From: Comamonadaceae bacterium
GTDB taxonomy: Bacteria; Pseudomonadota; Gammaproteobacteria; Burkholderiales; Burkholderiaceae_C
Direction: 5' to 3'
Assembly (NCBI GenBank): GCA_027490925.1
Contig: JAIXXF010000030.1
Location: forward strand, 1-63,757
Length of the DNA: 63,757 nt
Part shown: piece after piece, positions 56,429-63,757 of the stretch
Position numbering within the stretch: position 1 is the first letter of the stretch
Layout of the letters: each line of letters begins with the position of its first letter
Notes under the pieces: model-generated
Seen by the model: only the letters and a program-made list of their open reading frames with translations
Databases searched by the model: none
What the model was told of the DNA's origin: nothing
Position numbers and translations under genes: made by a program

Positions 56429-58561
56429 TCAGGCACTGGCGTGGATGAGCTTGTGTGCGAGCTGGCCGAATTCTTTGTCCACGTCCAGGGTCTTGCGGTT
56501 GGTCGACAGCGCCATGCGGGCCTGCGCGCTGCCGTCGCCATGCGGGGCGAGCCACACCCACAGGCGGCGTTCGCGCACGTAGAGCATCGCGAAGATGCCC
56601 AGAATCAGGAACAGGCAGCCAAGGTAGACGATGTTCTTGCCCGGTGCGCGGGCCACTTGGAACACGCTGGCCTGCACCTGCTTGAAGTCCTGCAGCTGAA
56701 ACGCCATGGGCGCCGGGTACAGCACCGCATCACTCAGGCTCAACACCGCTTGCACCATGAAGTTCTGGGTCGCCTCGCCGGGCTCCAGCGGTTTGAGTTT
56801 GGCGGCCTCGCGGGTCATTTGCAGGAGCTCGAACAGCACGCCGTTGACGATGCGCACCAGCACCTCGCCCGCTCGGGCGCGTTCGCTCTCTGGCACGTTG
56901 GTCTCCAAGAAATCCGAGATGGCTTGCAGGCCGCTCACCGCGGCGGGCGCGTCGCTGCTTCCGACACCAGCGAACAACGCCAGCGCCCGGCTGGCGGATG
57001 CGCTGAGCTGGGCGGCCAAGTCGGGGCGCAGCGGGTCGGTTGACTTGGCCACGTAGCGTTTGACCGCACGGTCCCGCTGCGCGGGGTCGGCCAGGGCGTC
57101 GCGCAGGGCGATGAAGCCGTCCAGGCTGTCTTTGTCGTCCGCCGGGATGCGCAGGTAGCGGAACGGCTCGTTCGGCGTGTCGCGGGTACCCATCAGAAAC
57201 ACGCGCCCTGCGCCGTCGCCCATGTCGACCGGCAACATGTAATTGTTGAATTCGCGGGCCTGACCGGCCGCGTCGCGCAGCTTGTACCCAATGCTGGGCC
57301 CGATGTTGCGGAGCTCTTTTTTGGTAACGGTTTTGTTCGCCGCCCCCAAGCGGTCGTCGAGCGCGGCGCGCAGATCGACCTTGCGCACGTCGGTGGCCGA
57401 CTTGCCCGCGTTGGCAAAGTTCTCGACGTTGATCACCCGCAGCGAGGTGAACTCCAGCGCCATCCGCTCGCTGCCGGTCGCGTCGCCACGGGCCAGCTCG
57501 GCTGTGCTGCCAATGGTCCCTTCGATCTCAAACGGTCGCGCCCCAGCGGCCATGGGGAAGGCCTTGAGCTTCACCTGAGAGCCGCCATCGTCAAAGCTGG
57601 ACTGGTAAATCTGGATGCCTTTGTAGCTGGCTGGGTGGTTCACCTCCACCCGCGCCGGGGTTTCCTGGCCGGTTTCCAGGTCGCGGATCACGATGTCGCT
57701 CGCAAACAGCTTGGGCATGCCCGTGGAGTAGTAATCCACCACGAACTTTTTGAGCTCCACCGCGAACGGCAGCTCTTGCAGCAAGATGCCCTTGGGTTGG
57801 TTCAGGATGGCGGTGCTGGAGGTCGCGCCTTCGGTCACCAGCAGGTTGCCACGGAATGTGGGGTTGCGCTCGCTCAGGCGGTGCTTCTCGGGCACCTCGG
57901 CCATCATGCCGCCACCCACGAACGGCTCCTTGCCGTTGAACCAAGTCTGGGCGCGCACCACCAGGTCACCGTCCAGCAAGCCGCCCACGCACACCAGCAC
58001 GATGGCGCTGTGCGCCGCGATGTAGCCCAGTTTGTTGGCCGCGCCCGCTTTGGCCGCCACCATCCAGCCGCTGCCCTCTGGCGTGTCGCGCTGCTGCAAC
58101 TTGACCTTCCAACCACCGCTGGCCAGCGTTTTGCCAATGCGCTGGGCGGCGGCCTCGGGGGTCTCGGCCAACACCGACTCCGCCTTGTGGCCAAACGCCT
58201 GGAGGCTCTGCTCGCGTATGCCTTCCTTGTACACCTTGAGGTCGGCCAGGATCTTGGGCGTGTTGCGGGTCACGCACAGCGAGGTGCTGACCACCAGAAA
58301 CGCCAGGATCAACAAAAACCACCAAGCGCTGTAGACCGAGTAGAGGTCGATCACCCGAAACAGCTCGGCCCAGAATGGCCCGAATTGGTTGACGTAGTTG
58401 TTGAACGGTTCGTGCTGCTTGAGCACCGTGCCAATGATGGACGCGATGCAGATCACAGTGAGCAGCGAGATCGCAAACCGCATCGACGACAACAGCTCGA
58501 TCGCCTCCCGCACCACATGGGAGCGGGTTTTCAGTCGAAGGCCATGGGTCGATACAGACAT
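56429..58561 (-). CDS. resB: Cytochrome c biogenesis protein ResB (Ccs1)
   Basis: A 710-residue membrane protein of System II. TM segments near the N-terminus (ELLSSMRFAISLLTVICIASIIGTVL), at SAWWFLLILAFLVVSTSLCVTRNTP and after a large periplasmic domain (residues about 220-630), with a last helix (NIVYLGCLFLILGIFAMLYV). QHEPFNNYVNQFGPFWAELF is typical. Begins at ATG 58561; a TTG at 58585 is an alternative. Seventy bases before ccsB. Confidence 0.94.
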   Translation of the reverse strand: MSVSTHGLRLKTRSHVVREAIELLSSMRFAISLLTVICIASIIGTVLKQHEPFNNYVNQFGPFWAELFRVIDLYSVYSAWWFLLILAFLVVSTSLCVTRNTPKILADLKVYKEGIREQSLQAFGHKAESVLAETPEAAAQRIGKTLASGGWKVKLQQRDTPEGSGWMVAAKAGAANKLGYIAAHSAIVLVCVGGLLDGDLVVRAQTWFNGKEPFVGGGMMAEVPEKHRLSERNPTFRGNLLVTEGATSSTAILNQPKGILLQELPFAVELKKFVVDYYSTGMPKLFASDIVIRDLETGQETPARVEVNHPASYKGIQIYQSSFDDGGSQVKLKAFPMAAGARPFEIEGTIGSTAELARGDATGSERMALEFTSLRVINVENFANAGKSATDVRKVDLRAALDDRLGAANKTVTKKELRNIGPSIGYKLRDAAGQAREFNNYMLPVDMGDGAGRVFLMGTRDTPNEPFRYLRIPADDKDSLDGFIALRDALADPAQRDRAVKRYVAKSTDPLRPDLAAQLSASASRALALFAGVGSSDAPAAVSGLQAISDFLETNVPESERARAGEVLVRIVNGVLFELLQMTREAAKLKPLEPGEATQNFMVQAVLSLSDAVLYPAPMAFQLQDFKQVQASVFQVARAPGKNIVYLGCLFLILGIFAMLYVRERRLWVWLAPHGDGSAQARMALSTNRKTLDVDKEFGQLAHKLIHASA

Positions 58562-58604
58562 TACAAGGATTCTCAGTGACTTCAATTAACCGTGACTGAA
58601 CCAT

Positions 58605-58640
58605 GAAAAAGGGCGAGCCTTCTTGCGAATGGCCCGCCCT
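58605..58640 (-). terminator. Rho-independent terminator after the cytochrome c4 gene
   Basis: Minus strand: a 10-bp stem (58631-58640 with 58610-58619, one G-T) and then five T. It lies about 60 bp after the cytochrome stop and isolates it from resB. A second perfect 8-bp hairpin with tetraloop (GCGAATGG/CCATTCGC, about 58657-58676) precedes it without a T-run. Confidence 0.8.
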
Positions 58641-58698
58641 GCTTCAGGGTGTGCTGCCCGCGAATGGTTCCCCATTCGCACTGGCATGGCGCGGTTTT

Positions 58699-59340
58699 TC
58701 AGCGCAGACCGGCGATGTAGTCGGACACTGCGCGGATTTCGCGGTCGTTCAGCTTAGCGGCGACTTGCGTCATTTGCAGGTTGTTTTTGCGCACGCCGTC
58801 GCGGAAAGCGGTGAGCTGCGCCGTGGTGTAGTCGGCGTGTTGACCGGCCAATCGTGGGTACTGGGCGGGAATGCCCGCGCCATTGGGGCTGTGGCAGCCA
58901 GCGCATGCGGCGATTTGCCGGTCGGCAATGCCGCCTTTGTAGATGCGCTCACCCACCGCCACCAGCTCTTTGTCCTTGGCGAAGCCAGGCTTGGCGGGCT
59001 TGCTGGCCAACCAGTAGGCGATGTTTTTCATGTCGTCATCGGACAGGCCGGCCGCAAAACCGGCCATGATCGCGTTGGCGCGCTTGCCCGATTTGAACTC
59101 GCGCAGTTGTTTGACGATGTACTCGGGGTGCTGCTGCGACAACTTGGGATTCGCCGGAATCGCCGAGTTGCCATCGGCCGCGTGGCAGGCCACGCAACTG
59201 GCGAAGAGCGCCTCGCCCTTGGCCAGGTCGGGCTTGAACTTGGGCGCAGCCGAAGCGGATGCGGGGGCGTCTGCGGCGATGCTGGGAACGACCGTGATGG
59301 CGCACAGGGCTGCCATCAACAAAGGGGCGAACGACTTCAT
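58699..59340 (-). CDS. Cytochrome c4-type dihaem cytochrome
   Basis: A 213-residue exported cytochrome with two class I domains. Signal peptide to about residue 23 (PSIAADA). Haem sites CVACH (49-53) and CAGCH (146-150), with Met axial ligands likely in NAIMAGFA and NLQMTQVA. It probably carries electrons between bc1 and terminal oxidases. Haem is attached by the ResB/CcsB proteins encoded downstream. It is divergent from engB. Confidence 0.94.
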   Translation of the reverse strand: MKSFAPLLMAALCAITVVPSIAADAPASASAAPKFKPDLAKGEALFASCVACHAADGNSAIPANPKLSQQHPEYIVKQLREFKSGKRANAIMAGFAAGLSDDDMKNIAYWLASKPAKPGFAKDKELVAVGERIYKGGIADRQIAACAGCHSPNGAGIPAQYPRLAGQHADYTTAQLTAFRDGVRKNNLQMTQVAAKLNDREIRAVSDYIAGLR

Positions 59341-59357
59341 GGCTTGGGTGTGTGGGG

Positions 59358-59386
59358 TTGGGCGCGAAAGGCCACGATTCTACAAT
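59358..59386 (+). promoter_or_regulatory. Predicted engB promoter with a symmetric -10 region
   Basis: Plus strand: TTGGGC (59358-59363), 17-bp spacer, TACAAT (59381-59386). The overlapping ATTCTA (59377-59382) reads TAGAAT on the minus strand and could serve the cytochrome c4 gene. The 220-bp divergent region also has a perfect 7-bp hairpin in the engB leader (59458-59475). Confidence 0.45.
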
Positions 59387-59560
59387 GCGGTGCAGACGGT
59401 CTCCGGGCGGGTACCCGGGGGCACGCATCGGGCTTTCATCGCGCCCTCGGCTCAAGCGCCCCGCCACAGCGGGGCCTCCCCGGCCGCCTGAAGCGACCCA
59501 CCGCCGTTCACGCCCTCGACGCTGCCTCGGCAGCCCCCACAGCCCCACCGAAAAGCCCCG

Positions 59561-60352
59561 ATGACCGACCAGCCCCACACCCACGCCGCAGCGACCGTCG
59601 CGCCCGCCCCCACCGCGGTGCAGGCCACCGGCTGGTTGCACACCGCCAAGTTCATGACCTCCGCCCCGGAACTGCGCCACCTGCCGCCGGTGGACTTGCC
59701 AGAAATCGCCTTCGTGGGCCGCTCCAACGCGGGCAAGTCCACGTGCATCAATGTGCTGACGCAGCAAAAGCGCCTGGCCTACGCGTCCAAAACACCGGGC
59801 CGCACCCAGCACATCAACCTGTTCACCTTGGGCAAACAGGGCGTAACCGACGCGGTGCTGGCCGACCTGCCCGGCTACGGCTACGCCGCCGTGCCCAAAG
59901 CCGCCAAGTACCGCTGGCAGCAGGTGATGGCCAATTACCTGGTGACGCGCGAGAACCTGCGCGGCATCGTGCTGCTGTGCGACCCGCGCCACGGCCTGAC
60001 CGAGCTGGACGAGGTGCTGCTCGACGTCATCCGGCCGCGGGTGGTGGAGGGCTTGAAGTTCCTGGTCTTGCTCACCAAGTCCGACAAGCTCAACCGCGCC
60101 GAGGCCCAAAAAGCCCTGTCGATCGCGCGCCTTCAGGCGGGCGGTGGCGAAGTCCAGCTCTTCTCCGCCCTGAAAAAGCAAGGCGTGGAAGAGGTCAGCC
60201 TGCGCTTGTGGCGCTGGGCCCACGACGGCGCTGTGGCCCGCACAGTGGCTGCACTGGCGGCCACAGGCCCAGCCACGGTCTCATTCACCGAGCCCACCGG
60301 CGCCCACGCCTCGCCAACCACCGACCTGGGCACGCCCCCCACCGCGTCCTGA
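59561..60352 (+). CDS. engB: Ribosome-biogenesis GTPase EngB (YihA/YsxC)
   Basis: A 263-residue GTPase needed for 50S subunit assembly. G1 GRSNAGKST, G2 region PGRTQHINLF, G3 DLPGYGYA, G4 TKSDKLN, G5 SALKK. The core is about 195 residues; this protein has an added N-terminal Ala/Pro-rich segment of about 30 residues and a C-terminal Ala/Thr/Pro tail of about 40 residues, both low complexity. Divergent from the cytochrome c4 gene, 14 bp before the hydrolase gene. Confidence 0.96.
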   Translation: MTDQPHTHAAATVAPAPTAVQATGWLHTAKFMTSAPELRHLPPVDLPEIAFVGRSNAGKSTCINVLTQQKRLAYASKTPGRTQHINLFTLGKQGVTDAVLADLPGYGYAAVPKAAKYRWQQVMANYLVTRENLRGIVLLCDPRHGLTELDEVLLDVIRPRVVEGLKFLVLLTKSDKLNRAEAQKALSIARLQAGGGEVQLFSALKKQGVEEVSLRLWRWAHDGAVARTVAALAATGPATVSFTEPTGAHASPTTDLGTPPTAS

Positions 60353-60366
60353 GCGGCCGCTTCATC

Positions 60367-61266
60367 ATGATCGACACCCACCTGCAAGCCTTGCCCCACG
60401 GCATCCACCTGAGCTGCCGCACGGCGGGCGAGCGCGGGCGCCCGGTGCTGGTGTTCTTGCATGGCTTTCCGGAGGCGGCGTTTGTGTGGGATGGCTTGCT
60501 CGCCCACTTCGCGGGCCTGGGCTACCGCTGCGTCGCACCCAACCTGCGCGGGTTCGAGCGCTCCAGCGCCCCAGCCGACCCATCGGCTTACCGCGCCAAG
60601 CACCTGGTGCAAGACATCGCCGCGCTGATCGACACCGAAGGCGGTCACTTGGCAGCGCTGGTGGCGCACGACTGGGGCGGCGCGGTCGCGTGGTCGCTCG
60701 CGAACCATCGCCCCGAGCTGATGGACCGCTTGGTGATCTTGAACTCGCCCCACGCCGGAACCTTTCTGCGCGAGCTTCAGCACAACCCCGCGCAGCAGGC
60801 TGCCAGCGCCTACATGAACTTCCTGGTTCGGCCCGACGCGGAAGCGCTGCTGGCCGAAGACGACCACCGCCGACTGTGGGCTTTTTTCACCAACATGTTC
60901 GCCGACCGCGGCGACTTTGCGTGGCTGACCGAGGCGGTCAAAGACCAGTACCGGGCGGTTTGGGCCCACGGCCTGACCGGCGGCTGCAACTATTACCGCG
61001 CCTCGCCCTTGCGCCCACCCCGGCCAGAAGACCCCGCCGCAGCGGCCATCCACCTGCCGCATGACATGCTGACGATACAAGTGCCGACCCTGGTGATCTG
61101 GGGCTTGAACGACACCGCGTTGCCGCCGTCCCTGGTGGACGGGTTGGACGACTACGTGACAGACCTGACGGTCGTGAAGGTGCCCGACGCAACCCACTGG
61201 ATCGTGCACGAGCAACCCGACCGCGTGGCTGGCTGGATCACCGATTTTTTGCTACTAAATAAGTAG
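60367..61266 (+). CDS. Alpha/beta-hydrolase, epoxide-hydrolase-like
   Basis: A 299-residue cytoplasmic hydrolase. Nucleophile D102 in VAHDWGGAVAW, oxyanion motif HGFPE at 32-36, acid Asp in IWGLNDTALPP, and catalytic His in ATHW near the C-terminus; Tyr residues in the cap (for example VKDQYRAVW, NYYRASP) fit an epoxide hydrolase or a related haloalkane dehalogenase. The HGFPE/Asp pair favours epoxide hydrolase. Natural substrate unknown. The stop codon lies inside the hairpin of repeat copy A, so the last residues (LLLNK) are repeat-encoded. Confidence 0.9.
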   Translation: MIDTHLQALPHGIHLSCRTAGERGRPVLVFLHGFPEAAFVWDGLLAHFAGLGYRCVAPNLRGFERSSAPADPSAYRAKHLVQDIAALIDTEGGHLAALVAHDWGGAVAWSLANHRPELMDRLVILNSPHAGTFLRELQHNPAQQAASAYMNFLVRPDAEALLAEDDHRRLWAFFTNMFADRGDFAWLTEAVKDQYRAVWAHGLTGGCNYYRASPLRPPRPEDPAAAAIHLPHDMLTIQVPTLVIWGLNDTALPPSLVDGLDDYVTDLTVVKVPDATHWIVHEQPDRVAGWITDFLLLNK

Positions 61267-61303
61267 CAATTAAGCAAGAATCGACAAGGGCTTAGGCCCT
61301 TTA
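61251..61303 (+). repeat. Short dispersed palindromic repeat, copy A
   Basis: GCTACTAAATAAGTAGC (61251-61267; extends to an 8-bp perfect stem with flanking TT/AA) is followed at +37 by GGGCTTAGGCCCTTT (61288-61302); here AAGGGC and GCCCTT form a second perfect hairpin (61286-61301). It lies between the convergent hydrolase and acyltransferase genes and includes the hydrolase stop codon. The rest of the gap (61304-61459) holds nothing I recognise. Confidence 0.72.
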
Positions 61304-61459
61304 AGGCCTGAAAATTCAGGGCTCGGTCGCCAGAACCACCAAAAACCCACAAAAGCGTCAAAATGCTTCGACAAGCTTCAACAAGCGAGCGCAGGCACAA
61401 CACCGGCGTCACCGGGCACAGGCGCACGTCATATCACCAGGCAGCGCCCGCCGTGTGCA

Positions 61460-62329
61460 TCAATACAGCGACGGTTCACCGGGTGGCCGGGTTTTGAAGC
61501 GTTTGTGGACCCAAAAATACTGCGCGGGCATCTTGATGATTTCCGCCTGCAGGCGGCAGTTCATCTCGGCGGTGTCGGCTTGGGCGTCGGCCGTGGGGAA
61601 GTCGGTCCACGGTGGGTGGAACCGCACCCGGTAGCCGCGCCCACCGGGGAGGAGTTCGGCCACCACCAGCTGCACCTTCATGTCCAGCAGCCGCGCCATG
61701 CGCGAGGGCGCGAGCAACGTGGCGGTGGGCACGCCAAAGAACGGCACAAACGCCGCGTCTTTGGCGCCAAAGTCCATGTCGGGCAGGTTGAAAAACCCCA
61801 TGCCCTCCCGGATGGCGCGCAGCAATGGCTTGGCGGTTTCGTGGCGCGAAAAAATGCTGGCGTTGCCAAACCGCAGCCGTGCCCGCTTGAGCGCCGCGTC
61901 CACCACCGGGTGGCTCTGCGACTGGTAGATGGAGCAACCGCGCCGGGCGATGTGCAGCTGGATCGCCACGCCCGCCACGTCCAGGCCCAAAAAGTGGGGG
62001 GCCAGCCACATCACCGCACCAGGGTGCGCGTCGGCAAAGCCCACCTCGCCCTCGACATGAATCAGCCGCTTGAGCCGCGCGGGCGACGCATACCAGAGCA
62101 CGCTGCGCTCCAGGAAACTGCGACCCAGCCATTGAAAATGTGCGAACGCGATGGCCCGGCGCTCGGCCTCGGTTTTCTCAGGGAAACACAGCGCCAGGTT
62201 GCGCAGCGCGATGCGCCGGCGCGCCCCGGCGAAGGGCCAGAGCACCGCGCCCAACCCCCGACCCAGCCATGCCAAGACCGGCAGCGGCAACCAATGCAGC
62301 ACCCACAGCAGCCCGAGCACCGCGCGCAT
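61460..62329 (-). CDS. LpxL/HtrB-family lipid A acyltransferase (second of two)
   Basis: A 289-residue late acyltransferase of lipid A (Kdo2-lipid IVA). N-terminal membrane segment LGLLWVLHWLPLPVLAWLGRGLG; catalytic H-x4-D in APHFLGLDV; QSHPVVDAALKRAR, GMGFFNLPDMDFG and the C-terminal PAQYFWVHKRFKTRPPGE are typical. The start overlaps the stop of the preceding acyltransferase by one base (TGATG), so they are coupled. Which acyl position it serves cannot be read from sequence. Confidence 0.92.
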   Translation of the reverse strand: MRAVLGLLWVLHWLPLPVLAWLGRGLGAVLWPFAGARRRIALRNLALCFPEKTEAERRAIAFAHFQWLGRSFLERSVLWYASPARLKRLIHVEGEVGFADAHPGAVMWLAPHFLGLDVAGVAIQLHIARRGCSIYQSQSHPVVDAALKRARLRFGNASIFSRHETAKPLLRAIREGMGFFNLPDMDFGAKDAAFVPFFGVPTATLLAPSRMARLLDMKVQLVVAELLPGGRGYRVRFHPPWTDFPTADAQADTAEMNCRLQAEIIKMPAQYFWVHKRFKTRPPGEPSLY

Positions 62330-63201
62330 CACGAGGTGCCCCCAGGGATCGGCACGGGCGCTTCGGTTCGCCCCTCCACCCGGGGCTGCTTGTAGCGCGC
62401 GTAGCCCCACAGGTACTGCTGAGGGCACTCGCGGATCAGGCGCTCCACTTCGGCATTCAGTTGGGTCACGGCGGTGTGCAGGTCACTGGACAACGGGGCC
62501 AGCAGCTCACGGCAGTGCAGGCGGTAACCGCGCCCCCACAAGAGCCGCTCGCTCCACACCATCAAGGTGGCGGCGCCGGTTTGCTGGGCCAGACGCGCGG
62601 CCAGGGTCATGGTGTAGGCGTCGCGGCCAAAAAACGGCGACCACACACCCAAGCCGTCGGGAGGCACCTGGTCGGGCAGCAGGCCCACCGCCTGGCCACG
62701 CCGCAAGGCCTTGATCATGTCGCGCACGCCCGACAGGTTGGTGGGCACCGCCTTCAGGCCGGGGCGGCTGCGGGCGGAGTCTTCCAGATCGGCCAGCGCC
62801 GCCTTGCGGGCCGGTCGGTACAACACCGTCAATGGGCCATGCTCGGCGCTGTAGCGCTGTGCCAGCGCCTGGGCCAGCACTTCGAAACAGCCCAGATGGG
62901 GTGTGAGCAGCAGCACGCCCTGGGCGCGGGCATAGGCGGCGTCCAGCGGGGGGAGGTTGTCCCATTCGCAGTGCGGCGGGGCGCTGCCAAACCAGATGCG
63001 GGGCAACTCGGCCGTCATGCAGCCGGTCTGGCCCACCGCCGCGCGGACATCGGCAAAGCGGTAACCGGCCTGGGCGGCGTTGGCCAAGAACGCCCGGCGA
63101 TAACGCGCCGACGCCAAAAAAGTGACCCACCCCAGCACCCAGCCAATGGCTTGCAACGCACCAAGGGGCCAATGGGCAAGGGCTTTGAAGAGGCTCAGCA
63201 T
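62329..63201 (-). CDS. LpxL/HtrB-family lipid A acyltransferase (first of two)
   Basis: A 290-residue lauroyl/myristoyl-transferase-like protein. N-terminal LFKALAHWPLGALQAIGWVLGWVTFL; catalytic H-x4-E in LTPHLGCFEV; LYRPARKAALADLEDSARSR, LLPDQVPPDGLGVWSPFFGR and ECPQQYLWGYARYKQP follow the family. The two adjacent genes probably perform the two secondary acylations of lipid A. Divergent from metK. Confidence 0.92.
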   Translation of the reverse strand: MLSLFKALAHWPLGALQAIGWVLGWVTFLASARYRRAFLANAAQAGYRFADVRAAVGQTGCMTAELPRIWFGSAPPHCEWDNLPPLDAAYARAQGVLLLTPHLGCFEVLAQALAQRYSAEHGPLTVLYRPARKAALADLEDSARSRPGLKAVPTNLSGVRDMIKALRRGQAVGLLPDQVPPDGLGVWSPFFGRDAYTMTLAARLAQQTGAATLMVWSERLLWGRGYRLHCRELLAPLSSDLHTAVTQLNAEVERLIRECPQQYLWGYARYKQPRVEGRTEAPVPIPGGTS

Positions 63202-63221
63202 CCGATTTCTGTAAAATGACA

Positions 63222-63350
63222 ATGTCGCTGAGTTAAATGAGCAACTTGCAGGGCGACATGGGCCGGACAGTACTGGCCCGTTAAACAAATCTGCTAAAGC
63301 GTTCGCCAGGGCCAACAGGCTGACGGCAACGCCGTACCAACCTGTGGAGT
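63222..63350 (+). promoter_or_regulatory. Structured metK leader, candidate cis-regulatory RNA
   Basis: Three hairpins can be drawn. P1: ATGTCG/CGACAT (63222-63227 with 63254-63259) continued by CTG/CAG and AGTT/AACT with two bulges. P2: GGGCC/GGCCC (63260-63264 with 63275-63279). P3: ACAGG/CCTGT (63315-63319 with 63341-63345) enclosing ACGGC/GCCGT (63323-63327 with 63331-63335). P3 can extend so that CC at 63312-63313 pairs with the first GG of the ribosome-binding site GGAG (63346-63349). A -10-like TAAAAT at 63212-63217 would start the RNA near P1. It does not match the SAM or SAH riboswitch consensus sequences I know. Function is a hypothesis. Confidence 0.45.
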
Positions 63351-63358
63351 TTATTCAA

Positions 63359-63757
63359 ATGGCGAACGACTTTCTTTTCACGTCCGAATCTGTTTCAGAA
63401 GGCCACCCCGACAAGGTGGCCGACCAAGTGTCCGATGCGATTCTGGACGCGATCTTCAAACAAGACCCCCTGTCTCGCGTCGCCGCAGAAACGCTGTGCA
63501 ACACCGGCTTGGTGGTGTTGGCCGGTGAAATCACCACCAACGCGCACGTTGACTACATCCAGGTGGCGCGCGACACCATCAAGCGCATTGGTTACGACAA
63601 CACCGACTACGGCATTGACTACAAGGGCTGTGCGGTCATGGTCTGCTACGACAAGCAGTCGAACGACATCGCCCAGGGCGTGGACCAGGCGAGCGACGAC
63701 GTGCTCAACACCGGCGCTGGCTACCAGGTCCTGATGTTCGGCTACGCCTGCAGCGAA
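63359..63757 (+). CDS. metK: S-adenosylmethionine synthetase MetK (5' part, continues past window)
   Basis: The first 133 codons of methionine adenosyltransferase, which makes SAM from methionine and [34 protein letters not shown], with the ATP-binding His and Mg-binding Asp, then [24 protein letters not shown] and QSNDIAQGV, all as in the family. GGAG stands 9 bases before the ATG. The frame is open at the window end. Confidence 0.97.
   Translation, partial: MANDFLFTSESVSEGHPDKVADQVSDAILDAIFKQDPLSRVAAETLCNTGLVVLAGEITTNAHVDYIQVARDTIKRIGYDNTDYGIDYKGCAVMVCYDKQSNDIAQGVDQASDDVLNTGAGYQVLMFGYACSE

Noticed and set aside
58603-61266. An 887-codon open frame on plus
   Set aside because: Only its last 299 codons (from ATG 60367) encode a recognisable hydrolase. 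The rest is antisense to the cytochrome c4 gene and out of frame in engB; GC-rich DNA has few stops.
63202-63358. metK leader as a known SAM or SAH riboswitch
   Set aside because: The conserved cores I know for SAM-I, SAM-II, SAM/SAH and SAH classes are not seen; kept only as a candidate of unknown type.
1-63757. CRISPR arrays, prophage, integrative elements or rRNA genes
   Set aside because: No regularly spaced repeats, phage structural genes, integrase or rRNA sequence were found; the only mobile gene is the RAYT.

Overview
The window looks like chromosomal DNA from a GC-rich betaproteobacterium of the order Burkholderiales, most likely the family Comamonadaceae. The basis is gene content and order read from the proteins: petABC beside sspAB, mlaFEDACB-ABC exporter-bolA-murA-hisGDCBHAFIE-hinT-tatABC on one strand, pilMNOPQ-aroK-aroB-dgt, gltBD, a cytochrome b with a PVWY Qo motif, a short HisG, and System II cytochrome c assembly (ResB/CcsB). 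No database was searched. Almost everything is housekeeping. I see no prophage, integrated plasmid, CRISPR array or rRNA operon.

Layout. 1-5.9 kb (minus): a heavy-metal RND efflux operon (CzcI-like, TolC-like outer-membrane factor, a small His-rich periplasmic protein, adaptor, and an RND pump cut by the window edge) behind a promoter with a palindromic spacer. 6.2-10.4 kb (minus): cytochrome bc1 (petABC), a terminator, sspA-sspB, tRNA-Thr(TGT), a terminator. 10.5-14.2 kb: mscL (+), pdxA and a Nif3-family gene (-), a membrane-anchored HtrA protease (+). 14.4-31 kb (minus): one tightly packed run. In transcription order it holds the Mla phospholipid-transport genes, a two-gene ABC exporter, BolA, murA, the histidine pathway (with HisG but no HisZ), a DUF4870 membrane protein, HinT and the Tat translocase. 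31-37.3 kb (minus): glutamate synthase (gltBD). 37.3-38.2 kb: a RAYT-type transposase gene with inverted flanking repeats next to the gltB promoter. 38.2-48.6 kb (minus): DUF1415 gene, dgt, aroB, aroK, a decayed Ig-like-domain gene, then pilQPONM. 48.8-53.2 kb: mrcA, lptM and lysA (+) with cyaY (-). 53.3-59.3 kb (minus): msrPQ, ccsB, resB and a cytochrome c4. 59.6-61.3 kb (+): engB and an alpha/beta-hydrolase. 61.5-63.2 kb (minus): two LpxL-family acyltransferases. From 63.36 kb (+): the start of metK behind a structured leader.

How the genes fit together. Many genes serve the cell envelope: Mla lipid traffic, MurA and PBP1A for peptidoglycan, Tat export, LpxL-type acyltransferases and LptM for LPS, and the type IV pilus. 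A second theme is respiration: Rieske and cytochrome c1 of bc1 need Tat and System II, and MsrPQ repairs oxidised periplasmic methionines. A third is amino-acid supply (his, gltBD, lysA, aroKB, metK).

No large undescribed system is apparent. The signals most worth following are: (i) a short dispersed palindromic repeat with an invariant 37-nt internal spacing in four intergenic copies, one of which contains the hisH start codon; (ii) a three-hairpin leader before metK that partly covers the ribosome-binding site and matches no SAM/SAH riboswitch I know; (iii) a multiply disrupted Ig-domain gene wedged between pilQ and aroK; (iv) a RAYT element beside the gltB promoter; (v) a probable leaderless lptM-lysA transcript whose -10 box overlaps the cyaY start codon.
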